DNA of 64,000 bases from Candidatus Brocadia pituitae (GTDB lineage Bacteria; Planctomycetota; Brocadiia; Brocadiales; Brocadiaceae): assembly GCA_017347445.1 (NCBI GenBank), contig AP021856.1, forward strand, positions 1,062,613 through 1,126,612. The letters are read 5' to 3'. Position 1 is the stretch's first letter; each line of letters opens with the position of its first letter. This document shows positions 1 through 8,290 of this stretch, piece by piece. The notes under the pieces were generated by a model that worked only from the letters and a program-made list of their open reading frames with translations, was not told the DNA's origin and did no database searches. Made by a program: the position numbers and the translations under genes.

Positions 1-301
1 CCTGTTCATAAGCATACTTCAGCAGGTTAAAGCGGCTCATGGAGCGGGTCGGGTGGTTGAGTACGGCTTCGGCCGGAAGCTGGGCGGCAATCTGCTCCCA
101 AACCGGTTCCAGCGCACAGGCCTGTCCGGTTGAAAGCCGCTCAATATCGGCAAAAATACAGGCACCGCGCGGCAGTTCCCGCTTCCGGATCAGTTCACAG
201 TATGGAATGAGTTTAATTGGAGTGCGCAACCGGTCCGGCCACGAGTCGATAAATGGCCGCACGGTGTAGGCGTGTCCAGATGTAAGAAAGAAATGAATCA
301 C
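1..301 (-). CDS. Hypothetical protein, N-terminal 100 residues only
   Basis: Open reading frame running off the left edge, with a GTG start at 301-299 preceded by AGGA five bases upstream, which fixes the start. The visible residues begin VIHFFLTSGHAYTV and contain a conserved-looking stretch LNHPTRSMSRFNLL near residue 90. That kind of motif occurs in putative ATP-grasp/RimK-like or polysaccharide-linked proteins, but I cannot assign a family. It is the first gene of its strand here, with a 450-base empty region upstream. Codon usage and the well-placed ribosome site support real coding; function is unknown. Confidence 0.7.
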   Translation of the reverse strand, partial: MIHFFLTSGHAYTVRPFIDSWPDRLRTPIKLIPYCELIRKRELPRGACIFADIERLSTGQACALEPVWEQIAAQLPAEAVLNHPTRSMSRFNLLKYAYEQ

Positions 302-754
302 GATAATCCTGGTAACTAAGGTATTGTCACGAAATAAGTATTACAACTTTTGTAGTTTTTTACTAGCCATTAATATTTAGTAGCGTTGTCAAGTGGAGAC
401 CTGACAAAAGCCCTCCAGTGTATAGTTGTCATGCATCAAAGCCGTTGTAATACTAGGCAAGCCGTACCTTGGTAACGTTCAGCGCCCTTGCAATACTCCA
501 TTTACTCACGTTTACCCGCATGTTAACCGTTCTCATTGCTCACTCTCCATCTCTTATTTTGTGCCCCCTTCCTCGTCTTTCTCTTTTCCATGCATGCCTC
601 ATGGCAGTCTCGATTTTCTATCTTAACATACTGTCCAGTTTGTGGGGGTACACTATACCTCATACAAGGATTTATTAATTTTGCTTGTATTTAAACAGAT
701 ACACCGTATAATAGCCAATTCATTACCCTTTTATGAGATGAGCAAATTCAACGA
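302..754. other. Intergenic region, no gene seen
   Basis: About 450 bases between the divergent start of the left-edge gene and tRNA-Pro. Short open frames on the + strand are low-complexity (Ser/Pro/Phe-rich) and lack ribosome sites. The tRNA promoter presumably lies in the A/T-rich part around 680-740, but no clear -35/-10 pair was identified. Confidence 0.5.
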
Positions 755-832
<78 letters not shown>

Positions 833-928
833 TTTCAACCGACAGCATCACAACAGTTCAATCCCAAAAATCTGAATTATTTTCGGGTAGATAACAAACT
901 GGATAAAACATCCTGGTAAAATCCATGT

Positions 929-1228
929 CTATTTCTTTGGTTTTTTTGCTTTTCCCACCTTTTTTGGTACCGATTTTCTTACGGCCTTTTTTGCTTTTGG
1001 CAAAGGTGATGGACGGCAGAGCATTTCACGTTTTGAGGCAAGCCGGCCGCAAGAATCACAAATATATTTTAAATTAACAAGCTTGGGCGCACAGACATGT
1101 CTGGGATCACTTGATATCGTTCCGCAAAATTTACAGGTTACAACTTTTTTTGCCGGAATTGGATTACAAAGATGACCTTTCTCTTCCGTTACCAAATCAC
1201 ACGTTTTGCATGTATAAAGATTTGCCAT
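929..1228 (-). CDS. Small multi-Cys zinc-ribbon-like protein with Lys-rich tail
   Basis: 99 residues. Three repeated Cys knuckles are visible: CKTC at residues 7-10, CKFC near 32-35 and CDSC near 57-60. Each is followed about 10-14 residues later by a single Cys in an HLC, HVC or MLC context, so each knuckle plus its trailing Cys could hold one metal ion. The last 25 residues are almost all Lys/Ala/Pro/Val, like the tail of a nucleic-acid-binding protein. No family name is recognised. It sits 15 bases downstream of the polyferredoxin gene on the same strand and may be co-transcribed. A role in DNA or RNA binding is inference only. Confidence 0.65.
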   Translation of the reverse strand: MANLYTCKTCDLVTEEKGHLCNPIPAKKVVTCKFCGTISSDPRHVCAPKLVNLKYICDSCGRLASKREMLCRPSPLPKAKKAVRKSVPKKVGKAKKPKK

Positions 1229-1243
1229 ATATGCCCTCTCTTT

Positions 1244-2779
1244 CTATCCATTTTTTTTCTGATTATTTTTATAAATTAATAGGATATATTGTACCATTTC
1301 ATCTTCATTTTGAAAGACTTTTCTGAGAAAACGAGTTGCTTCTTTAATGTTTCCTTCCTTTAAAAATACCAAACCAATATTGCCGTAAGCTGCATCGAGA
1401 TGCTCGTCTAATGCTATTGCTATTTTGTATTCTTCGATTGCCAAATCGTAATTTTCATTCCGGTAATAAACCGTCCCTAAATTATTATGCAGTTTGGCGT
1501 TGTCCGGATTACCGCTAATGAGGGCCTTGTACTCTGCTATAGCATGCTGATAATCACCCTTTTCCTTATACGTTAATGCAAGGGAAGCACGGATCTCATC
1601 GTGTAACGGATACTCAGTGAGGGCTTGACGATAGGTTGCAATCGCCTTGTCATATTCTCTGTACTCCAGGAATCTGTTGCCTCTGAGCAGAAGGCGAATG
1701 TCGTGAGGGGTGCTGGTTGCCCAACACCAGATAAGAGTGGAAGAGATTATGAGGCCTATGGTCAGAAAGCTTCTTTTTTGGACCGTTTCTGGTGAGGACA
1801 CATATCTCTTCTCTAAGAGCTTTATCATGAAAACGCCAAAACACAATCCCCATGCAGCGCCGAGAAATGTCTGAAAACTTCCCAGCCATCTTTGAGTATA
1901 ATACGCAACCGTTAATCCACAAGCAACCAGCAAAAGGTCGTAATACCAGAGATATCCCGATGCTCCAGGAATTAGCCATCTGAACCGATGAACTGTTGAA
2001 ATTACATTTAAACCCCATCGATAGCGTAACGTTCCATTTTGACATGCGTTTGTGCATGCAAGGCATCGAATGCAGTTTGTGTTTACTACTGCAGCGTGTT
2101 GAGCAATTTCTTCGTGAACTTGAATTCCCATCGTGCAACTCCGCGTGCAACTCATACAACCCAGGCACTTACGAACCTTCCGAATGCGCCAAACGCTTAC
2201 ATTGTCAAAGAATGCAAGCATCGGTGCCCACGGGCATATGTACCGGCAAAATGCCCTCGATCCCATAAGATAGATCAATAAGAAGGCATCAAACAAAAGA
2301 AACAATGCGATTATGGAGGGACTTCTGGGGAGATCCACGGTCATTACCTGCGTGTCTCCGAGACCTATACGGAACTGAGGATAACCGTAGATGAGCCAGA
2401 ATTCATAGATAGCAGTTAGTGTCTTCAGAAGAAAGATATACTGGATAATGGTGGCCTTTGAGTTGACGATCTGCGGAGAGACCCCGAGCTTATTAAGGAT
2501 CTTTAAGGCAGCCTCCTGAAAGAAGGCAAAGTGGCATCCCCAACCGCAAAACAACCTTCCAAATATAGCTGTTATAAATATCGTGATAATAAAAAAAACT
2601 GCTGCGGAATTTAACAATCCCATTCCAAAGAGACTAACGATACCGTTTAAGCTGAGCGTCCCGACTCTTTGATAGCCAAATTGATACCAGAGAATGATAT
2701 GGACTGCAATTACGATATTTGTGAAAAGCAGGACGATGAGTCTTTTTGTGTTGACGTTCATAGCGCAACAGTGCCACAA
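1244..2779 (-). CDS. Membrane polyferredoxin (NapH/NosR-like) fused to TPR domain
   Basis: 511 residues. The N-terminal half has several membrane segments and the paired motifs FCGWGCHF and FCRYICPW typical of NapH/NosR/CcoG-type quinol-linked ferredoxins. Two 4Fe-4S motifs follow: CLGCMSCTRSC near residue 206 and CIRCLACTNAC near 237. Further membrane segments lead into 3-4 TPR units from about residue 375 to the end. The family passes electrons between membrane quinols and soluble or periplasmic partners; the TPR tail suggests docking to a multi-protein complex. The start is a TTG with AGGTGG six bases upstream; an ATG six codons in is the alternative but has no good ribosome site. It is followed by the zinc-ribbon gene. 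The exact electron partner is unknown. Confidence 0.85.
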   Translation of the reverse strand: MWHCCAMNVNTKRLIVLLFTNIVIAVHIILWYQFGYQRVGTLSLNGIVSLFGMGLLNSAAVFFIITIFITAIFGRLFCGWGCHFAFFQEAALKILNKLGVSPQIVNSKATIIQYIFLLKTLTAIYEFWLIYGYPQFRIGLGDTQVMTVDLPRSPSIIALFLLFDAFLLIYLMGSRAFCRYICPWAPMLAFFDNVSVWRIRKVRKCLGCMSCTRSCTMGIQVHEEIAQHAAVVNTNCIRCLACTNACQNGTLRYRWGLNVISTVHRFRWLIPGASGYLWYYDLLLVACGLTVAYYTQRWLGSFQTFLGAAWGLCFGVFMIKLLEKRYVSSPETVQKRSFLTIGLIISSTLIWCWATSTPHDIRLLLRGNRFLEYREYDKAIATYRQALTEYPLHDEIRASLALTYKEKGDYQHAIAEYKALISGNPDNAKLHNNLGTVYYRNENYDLAIEEYKIAIALDEHLDAAYGNIGLVFLKEGNIKEATRFLRKVFQNEDEMVQYILLIYKNNQKKNG

Positions 2780-2862
2780 CCAAATCCACCTGAGAAGTGA
2801 TTTGGGATGAGGTTCAGGAAGATGGTATAGGGTTTAGAACGGAGATGAGAACAAAAGAGCGG

Positions 2863-3369
2863 TTATTCAGTCAGCATTAAGGTTATCTTTGAACTGTTCT
2901 GGTTTTTGATACCTATCTTGTACGTATAAAATCCGGTTCTGCCAAGCGTATCATCAATATAGGCTAAAAAGGTGCTTTCTCCCGGAATGGTAAACTCTGC
3001 ATCTTCTTTTCCGCTTCTGAGACCAGAAAGCTCAAAGGTTATGGTAACATCCTTGTCTTTATCACTCGTATTCACAAGAACAGTGCCTACATAAAACCTG
3101 CTGAATGTTGGAAATTCATAGGTAAGGAGAACGGGTTCTGTTGTAGGTTCATTTACGCTGGCAAAAGCGCCCATGATAATCAGAGCGTCCGATTTCGATT
3201 TTTTTTGGGGGGCCACGTTTTTCAAAGCATATCCCTGAATGTTCCAACGGCTTCCTTCACTCGTTTTACAAAAGACCTCTGGTTGGAGCAAAAAAGAAAG
3301 GGTAACTGAAATTGTCAAAAAAAATGTTTTACAGGGAATGTGTTTTGTTTTCCAAATTCTTGCATGCAT
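2863..3369 (-). CDS. Secreted protein of unknown function
   Basis: 168 residues with a hydrophobic signal-like segment (residues about 14-32). The mature part is predicted to be beta-rich, for example FYVGTVLVNTSDKDKDVTI, suggesting an Ig-like or immunoglobulin-fold periplasmic domain. A strong AAGGAG lies seven bases before the ATG at 3369. It sits 83 bases upstream of the polyferredoxin gene on the same strand, so the two could share a transcript and a periplasmic role. No family recognised. Confidence 0.65.
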   Translation of the reverse strand: MHARIWKTKHIPCKTFFLTISVTLSFLLQPEVFCKTSEGSRWNIQGYALKNVAPQKKSKSDALIIMGAFASVNEPTTEPVLLTYEFPTFSRFYVGTVLVNTSDKDKDVTITFELSGLRSGKEDAEFTIPGESTFLAYIDDTLGRTGFYTYKIGIKNQNSSKITLMLTE

Positions 3370-3500
3370 CTCTTCTCTCCTTTGACTCGCAAGGGATTAT
3401 TGTATGACGGTTTAACTGAATGTTGTTGTAAAGTATGAAAAATCACGTTTTGCAATATGAAAGGAATGACTTTCCTTGTGCGTTATTACCGTTATTTAAG

Positions 3501-3573
3501 TACCCCCAAGGGGATTTGAACCCCTGTCTCCAGGCTGAGAACCTGGCATCCTGGGCCACTAGACGATGGGGGC
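3501..3573 (-). tRNA. tRNA-Glu (CUC)
   Basis: Reads GCCCCCA as the 5' acceptor strand, pairing with TGGGGGT with a G-U first pair. The anticodon stem CCAGG/CCTGG encloses TTCTCAG, giving anticodon CTC. The T arm is GGGGTTCAAATCCCC. CCA is not encoded, unlike the Pro and Gln tRNAs in this window. Confidence 0.95.
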
Positions 3574-3871
3574 CCGGTAAATACAAGGAAAAAGGCACTT
3601 ACGGTGCCTATATAAAATTCGACATAAAAAATACTATATTTATTTTGTTATGTCAATAAAATTTAATCTGGAAATAGTGTTCATGTTCATCCAGTAGTAG
3701 CTATGAGTGAGCGGAAATGACCTTACACCCAAGCCGCAGAACATGATTGCTAACGTATTCTTGAGAAAAGCGTTGCATTTCAACCGCTGATAAGTAAAAA
3801 TTAATACTATCTTATAGCTTGCTCCTGGCTGTTCCAGGAGATTTCCATGTTTTTTTAACAGAGGACGATAT
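3574..3871. other. Intergenic region with one hairpin
   Basis: No convincing gene. A perfect 7-bp stem (CTCCTGG at 3822-3828, CCAGGAG at 3834-3840, loop CTGTT) lies 32 bases before the next gene. It is followed by a T-run at about 3851-3857, so it could act as a terminator or 5'-leader hairpin. An 82-codon frame on the - strand has no ribosome site and unconvincing composition. Confidence 0.45.
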
Positions 3872-4774
3872 ATGGTGAAGATTGCCATGACAGGTTTAAC
3901 GGGTTTTTTAGGACATTATGTGGCCAAAAAACTCTTTGCAAGGGATGTCACGATCCAATCCCTAGTCCGGACTACCAGCAATACCTTGCACCTGAAAGAT
4001 TATGAAAAAAAGATAACCTTTATCAAGGGTGACATGACCGACGAAGAGGACCTGAAGAAATTTGTTCATGGCGCCGATGTGGTCATTCATATGGCCTATG
4101 AAAGAAACGGGGCTTCTTTCCATGAAGCGGCCAATAGAGACGTGAAACGATTTGTTGAGGCAAATCTCCTGGGGAGTGTGGCACTGCTCGATGCATCAAA
4201 GGCGGTTGGTATCAAACAATTCATCTTTATCAGTTCGTGCGCGGTATATGGGCATATCTTTCCCCAAATGAAGCTGGATGAATTGCATCCCTTGATGCCC
4301 GATTCCAATTATGGCGCCTATAAGGCATCGGTTGAGGCATTTTGTCACTCATATTTTCTTTCAAAGGCCTTTGACACGACCATTTTTCGTCCAGTCGGTA
4401 TCTATGGGATAAACCCGCATCTGGCCCATTCTGCCTGGTATAATATCGTCAAGGACATCAAACATGGGGTAAATGTTGAAGTTTCAGGCGGTGGGAAGGT
4501 CGTGCACGTGGAAGACGCAGCTCAGGCTATAGATTTGGCGATCGGCAATAAAGGAGCAGCGGGGAGGATTTATAATCTTTCAGACTTTTATGTGGACAAT
4601 CTAAGCGTTGCTCGTATGGTCAAGGATATCTGTGCTTCTAAAGCAAATATTAGCGGTACACCCAAGCAACCCATGCATACAATTGACAACTCTCAGTCTA
4701 AGGCATTGGGTGTACGTTATGCAGGAATGCAAGGTTTAAAGCAATACCTTCAGGAATTGATTAGCCGTGTTTGA
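3872..4774 (+). CDS. NAD-dependent epimerase/dehydratase (extended SDR)
   Basis: 300 residues. A Rossmann nucleotide-binding motif TGLTGFLG lies at residues 7-14 and the catalytic-type YGAYK motif near residue 150, preceded by the conserved SSCAVYG serine region near 122. This is the normal layout of extended short-chain dehydrogenases acting on nucleotide sugars or similar alcohols. GAGG lies seven bases before the ATG. It is a single gene with an oppositely oriented toxin-antitoxin pair downstream, so context does not reveal the substrate. Length is normal for the family. Confidence 0.88.
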   Translation: MVKIAMTGLTGFLGHYVAKKLFARDVTIQSLVRTTSNTLHLKDYEKKITFIKGDMTDEEDLKKFVHGADVVIHMAYERNGASFHEAANRDVKRFVEANLLGSVALLDASKAVGIKQFIFISSCAVYGHIFPQMKLDELHPLMPDSNYGAYKASVEAFCHSYFLSKAFDTTIFRPVGIYGINPHLAHSAWYNIVKDIKHGVNVEVSGGGKVVHVEDAAQAIDLAIGNKGAAGRIYNLSDFYVDNLSVARMVKDICASKANISGTPKQPMHTIDNSQSKALGVRYAGMQGLKQYLQELISRV

Positions 4775-4794
4775 GATTTTTTGTAAACAGTAAA

Positions 4795-5058
4795 CTAACG
4801 CTTATATACGTCTCCCCTACCTCCGATTGATTTTATTTCAACGATTTTATTTTTGATATCAACTTCGTAAACAACTCTGATATTACCTATCTTATATCTG
4901 TATTTTCCTTCAAGCTTACCATGTAACCTCTTAATATGTGGATCCAAAAGTGGTTCTTTACCAAGATCGTCAATACACTTATTTAGTTTTCGTTTTGTAT
5001 TCCTATTCTGCTTTTTGTAATATTTTTCTGCTTCATGAGAGACAAGGACTTCATACAT
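4795..5058 (-). CDS. RelE/ParE-family toxin
   Basis: 87 residues from the ATG at 5058, beginning MYEVLVSHEAEKYYKK. The C-terminal strand pattern YRYKIGNIRVVYEVD is typical of RelE/ParE folds, with basic residues that in RelE act in mRNA cleavage on the ribosome. A longer reading frame exists upstream, but this ATG overlaps the antitoxin stop by eight bases (ATGTATGA), the normal translational coupling. It forms a toxin-antitoxin operon with the preceding gene. Confidence 0.88.
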   Translation of the reverse strand: MYEVLVSHEAEKYYKKQNRNTKRKLNKCIDDLGKEPLLDPHIKRLHGKLEGKYRYKIGNIRVVYEVDIKNKIVEIKSIGGRGDVYKR

Positions 5059-5287
5059 TTTCTTTGACCTCAGACCACTTTTTAAAGCGACCTTCTTTGA
5101 AGTCTTCGTCACCTTTCATAATGCTTAGAAGAAAATCCTTGTCCTCGAGGATTTCTTTTGTGGCCTCGAGTTCCTCTTTTGCCTTAAGATAAGCAATAAA
5201 ATCAATTACCTCTTTTTTACGTTCTTTTGAAAGCTTCTCAAAATCGGCCAAACCCCTTTCTTCATTGATTGTTATTCCTTTGCTCAT
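5051..5287 (-). CDS. Antitoxin of the RelE-type pair
   Basis: 78 residues, mostly helical and charged, beginning MSKGITINEERGLADFE. It is the first gene of a two-gene operon with the RelE-like toxin and overlaps its start. GGGAGAG stands six bases before the ATG. The C-terminal region is acidic then basic, as expected for a toxin-wrapping tail. No DNA-binding motif is obvious, so the antitoxin class is not assigned. Confidence 0.8.
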   Translation of the reverse strand: MSKGITINEERGLADFEKLSKERKKEVIDFIAYLKAKEELEATKEILEDKDFLLSIMKGDEDFKEGRFKKWSEVKENV

Positions 5288-5605
5288 TTATTTCTCTCCC
5301 ATCGAATAAACACCTGATTTAAAATTCGTGAGTAATGCACATGACTACTCTTGAAATTCCGGGCCACAACGACCACCAATTACTGATGTGTCCTTACATA
5401 TGTGAACCTTCTTCATGATTGTTTTATCGTATCTTCTTCAGAGTTCGTTGCGGATAACATTCTAGATTTGCATCGTCCCGCCCACCCTGTCCATCTTAAT
5501 TTCAATAATAAAGAGGGCGGTATGGAGTAACCACCAGGGATAAAATCTTTTCAAATCATGAAGTTGCCACAAAGCCGTGTGCCATCTGTCATTTCCAGCA
5601 CCATT
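5288..5605. other. Intergenic region, no gene seen
   Basis: About 320 bases without a supported gene, between the toxin-antitoxin promoter side and a headless gene. It probably contains the antitoxin promoter near its left end. The sequence has the look of decayed coding DNA, but no family could be recovered. Confidence 0.4.
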
Positions 5606-6007
5606 CTAATTCTTTATTTCCCATGAAGACTCAAGGCTTATCCAAATAGTAGAAGTATACCGGACACCGTTGAGAAAATTTGGAATATCCGTTTTGCCAC
5701 CTGTTAGCCTATTTAATTCTTTAATCATATCGGTAATACATTGAAAATACTTCATGGCTAATTCTATGTTATTAATCAGATCACCAAAGTATTCTTGAGA
5801 TACCGTTTGACCCGAAAGTTCAATTTCCTTCTTAGGCTTGAAGTGGACTAAGCGATTATTTCTAGTTTTAATGACATCTATAAATGTCTGAAAAGGATAC
5901 TTACCTTTGTCGAATGTTTTAGAAAAGCCCAATAACAGGGGAAGCATAAGCCATTTTGTTTTAAGGGATAAATGTTTATCGTCAGCGATTTTCTTTGTTT
6001 CAGTTTT
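5606..6007 (-). pseudogene. Headless gene fragment, unknown function
   Basis: An open frame of about 133 codons reading towards 5606. It stays open upstream of its first ATG (5947) back to a TAG at 6008-6010, and the upstream part (ADDKHLSLKTKWLMLPLLLG) looks as protein-like as the rest. There is no start codon or ribosome site in that extension. The motif TRNNRLVHFKP is typical of helical HEPN-like or abortive-infection-like proteins. I read it as a 5'-truncated gene, cut at the palindromic region just upstream. An intact short gene starting at 5947 is less likely because its ATG lacks a ribosome site. Confidence 0.55.
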
Positions 6008-6038
6008 CTATTTTTATAAAGTGCCTACAAAGAAAAAT

Positions 6039-6069
6039 AACTTGTTCATAAACGAACAAGTTCGTTTAT
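6039..6069. repeat. Two overlapping perfect inverted repeats
   Basis: AACTTGTTC (6039-6047) and GAACAAGTT (6054-6062) form a 9-bp stem. ATAAACGAAC (6048-6057) and GTTCGTTTAT (6060-6069) form a 10-bp stem. They share bases 6054-6057 and 6060-6062, so only one hairpin can form at a time. They lie just beyond the cut end of the headless gene, which fits a recombination end or a double operator. Confidence 0.7.
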
Positions 6070-6086
6070 ACTCCCAAATCGACGGA

Positions 6087-6108
6087 ATATCCGAAGTACT
6101 TCCGATAT
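6087..6108. repeat. 22-base near-perfect palindrome
   Basis: Centre GAAGTACTTC (6093-6102) flanked by ATATC and GATAT, with a single C opposite C mismatch on each side, so 20 of 22 bases are symmetric. It looks like a protein-binding operator, but no gene follows for more than 500 bases. Confidence 0.55.
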
Positions 6109-6109
6109 A

Positions 6110-6666
6110 GCAACTCAGGCTGAAAGTCCACGATTTTCCCTCTGTTGACAAATTTCGTTACCCATCAACCCCTTTACTTTAGATTTTAATTATACAACGG
6201 ACTTTTAATTTTGCCTATGCTTTTTGTACTAACATGAGTATAAATTTCGGTCGATTTACTATTTTAACGACTTGGAATTTCAAAATAAGGAGTAGGATGG
6301 GTCAAGAGAAGCAAACCCTTCGACTATTAAGGTTATTTTTCATTGATGGGTGCACTATCGCTCCAACCATCCTCCATAATTATCATATCATGGCAGCATA
6401 TGAAAGTCGCCGAGGGTCTAAATTTTTGCAATTTATAGTCTAAATCCATTATTGTGTCAAAAGATTTCTGGAATAACAATCTTTCTTGGAAATTTGAATT
6501 TATAAAAGCTATAACTTTTGTAATAGTAAATAGACAAGTGAATAAAGAAGTGGAAGGGGAGGTTCTCTCTGGATATAATTGCTTTCAGATGCGGTAAGTT
6601 GAAATTTTTACCGCCGAGACACAAAAACAAAAAAGCTGAAAGCTAATAGCTTAAGATACAAAGTGT
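6110..6666. other. Intergenic region, no supported gene
   Basis: About 550 bases of A/T-rich sequence. A 69-codon frame at 6234-6443 has no ribosome site and unprotein-like composition. Near 6606 there is short repeat debris (ACCGCCGAGACACAAAAAC) resembling ACCGCAAAACACGCAAAG near 8223. Confidence 0.45.
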
Positions 6667-7806
6667 ATGCATTTACTTATAAAAGATTTAATACTTGAGG
6701 AAATAAACAAAGAGGGGAAGATTCCCTTTTTTGAGTTTATGCGAATGGCACTCTATCATCCGGAATATGGTTATTACAACTCGGAAAAGGAACGAGTTGG
6801 TAAACAGGGCGATTACTACACAAGCCCTGCCGTCCACAGGATGTTTGGTGAACTCATTGCAAAACAACTGGAAGAGATGTGGATGATTATGGGAAAAGAA
6901 CTATTCACCGTTGTGGAAATGGGTGCGAATAGGGGGTGGTTATGCCACGATATTATTCAATCTGTTGTGCATGAATACCCAGAATTTTATAGTAATTTCC
7001 ATTATATCATTGTTGAATCGAATCCCTATGCAAGGGAAAAACAGAGGTCACTTTTAGAATCTCTTGAAGGAACAGAAGAGAAGGTGTCATGGCATACGTA
7101 CACAGAAGATGGATTTTCGTTTGACAAGATTCGCGGATGTTTTTTATCCAACGAATTTGTAGACGCCCTGCCGGTACACCGGTTAAAGATGAAAAATAAG
7201 GTTTTAAAAGAGACCTATGTGGGTTATAATGGAGTTAATTTTTGTGAAATAGATGACGCGGTATCCGTCCCGGCCTTACAAAAGTATCTTGAAACGAACA
7301 AAATATCTCTTGAAGAAGATCAGGTATGTGAGGTAAATTTAGGTGCAGCAGACTGGCTAAGGCATGTTTCTGAAAAATTAGACAAAGGATTTATTATAAC
7401 GATTGATTATGGTGATACACGAGATGGGTTGTATCATGAAAACATGCGGGAAGGGACACTACGATGTTATTATGACCATACGTTTAACCGGGATTACTTC
7501 GAACAACTGGGAGAACAGGATATTACGGCGCATGTAGACTTTACGAACCTGATAAACGCAGGAAAAGCAGTGCAATTAGAAGTAACGGGTTTTATTAAAC
7601 AATCCCATTTTTTGATTGCTTTGGGTATTCTGGAAAGATTACATGATGCAAGGCATGATACTGGCACCATACTAAAGCTAAAAAATCTGCTTCATCCTGA
7701 GGCGATGGGAGAGGTTTTTAAGGTGTTAATTCAGCATAAAAATATCGAAAATCCTCAGTTGGCTAGTTTAAGACCGTTACAATCAATAACAATGAGTAAC
7801 AGCTAG
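6667..7806 (+). CDS. SAM-dependent methyltransferase, MidA/NDUFAF7 family
   Basis: 379 residues, the usual length for the family. The N-terminal signature MALYHPEYGYYNSE (residues 27-40) and GDYYTSPAVHRMFGELIAKQ are diagnostic. The SAM-binding region VVEMGANRGWLCHDII lies near residue 85, with the later FLSNEFVDALPVHR motif near 160. Eukaryotic NDUFAF7 methylates an arginine of complex I subunit NDUFS2; the role of bacterial members is less clear. The ribosome site is weak. It stands upstream of a half-ferritin and the pyruvate dehydrogenase genes, separated by an inverted repeat, and is probably its own transcript. Confidence 0.9.
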   Translation: MHLLIKDLILEEINKEGKIPFFEFMRMALYHPEYGYYNSEKERVGKQGDYYTSPAVHRMFGELIAKQLEEMWMIMGKELFTVVEMGANRGWLCHDIIQSVVHEYPEFYSNFHYIIVESNPYAREKQRSLLESLEGTEEKVSWHTYTEDGFSFDKIRGCFLSNEFVDALPVHRLKMKNKVLKETYVGYNGVNFCEIDDAVSVPALQKYLETNKISLEEDQVCEVNLGAADWLRHVSEKLDKGFIITIDYGDTRDGLYHENMREGTLRCYYDHTFNRDYFEQLGEQDITAHVDFTNLINAGKAVQLEVTGFIKQSHFLIALGILERLHDARHDTGTILKLKNLLHPEAMGEVFKVLIQHKNIENPQLASLRPLQSITMSNS

Positions 7807-7840
7807 CGCGGCAAAGTCTGAGACCATTAAAAACATTGGG

Positions 7841-7924
7841 AACCACAGATTTTACAGATTACACAGGTTTTAGATTATTAGATTCTACAGATTATTGGGA
7901 TTTTTATCTGTGGAATCTGTGGTT
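7841..7924. repeat. Imperfect inverted repeat of ACAGATT units
   Basis: AACCACAGATTTTACAGATT (7841-7860) matches the reverse complement of the sequence ending at 7924 in about 17 of 20 bases. Further ACAGATTA copies lie between them. It belongs to the short intergenic repeats common in such genomes and could act as a weak terminator after the methyltransferase. Confidence 0.55.
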
Positions 7925-7966
7925 TCAGTGTCGAACATATTTTATTTCCAAGGGAAGGGGGGATGC

Positions 7967-8212
7967 ATGAAGATAAATCAGACATCGGAACCAGGCGCCA
8001 TAATGGATCTGCTCATTGAGGCAATTAAGCGCGAACAGGAATCACATGATTATTATTATCGGGCAGCATTGCAGGCGGCAAAACCTGCTACACGCAAAAT
8101 GCTTCTTACCCTTGCAGAGTGGGAGAAGGGGCATATCGCAGAGCTAACTAATCATGTGCTGGAACTTAAAGCCCAGATTGAGATTGACCGGGCCATTACC
8201 GGCGGTCTATAA
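7967..8212 (+). CDS. Half-size ferritin-like protein (two-helix)
   Basis: 81 residues, about half a normal ferritin/rubrerythrin. It has a carboxylate-rich first helix (KREQESHDYYYRAA, residues 21-34) and a second helix with EWEKGH (E53, H56), the ExxH metal-binding motif. This size and pattern resemble encapsulated ferritins, which build a full di-iron site by dimerisation, or half of a rubrerythrin domain. The ATG at 7967 is chosen because a GGAAGGGGGG ribosome site precedes it; a longer frame upstream runs through repeat DNA. It probably stores or detoxifies iron. No encapsulin gene is visible nearby, so that link is only a possibility. Confidence 0.75.
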   Translation: MKINQTSEPGAIMDLLIEAIKREQESHDYYYRAALQAAKPATRKMLLTLAEWEKGHIAELTNHVLELKAQIEIDRAITGGL

Positions 8213-8290
8213 ATCTCTGATAATTTACCGCAAAACACGCAAAGGGCGCAGGGAAAATCGTATCAGGTTGTGATTTCGGGTGGAGAAACG

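Noticed and set aside
426-678. Two overlapping short + strand frames
   Set aside because: Low-complexity Ser/Phe/Pro translation without ribosome sites, in a region with no other coding signs.
3640-3888. 82-codon frame on the - strand
   Set aside because: No ribosome site, overlaps the start of the epimerase gene and has unconvincing composition.
6234-6443. 69-codon frame on the + strand
   Set aside because: No ribosome site, no recognisable pattern and it lies in a decayed intergenic stretch.
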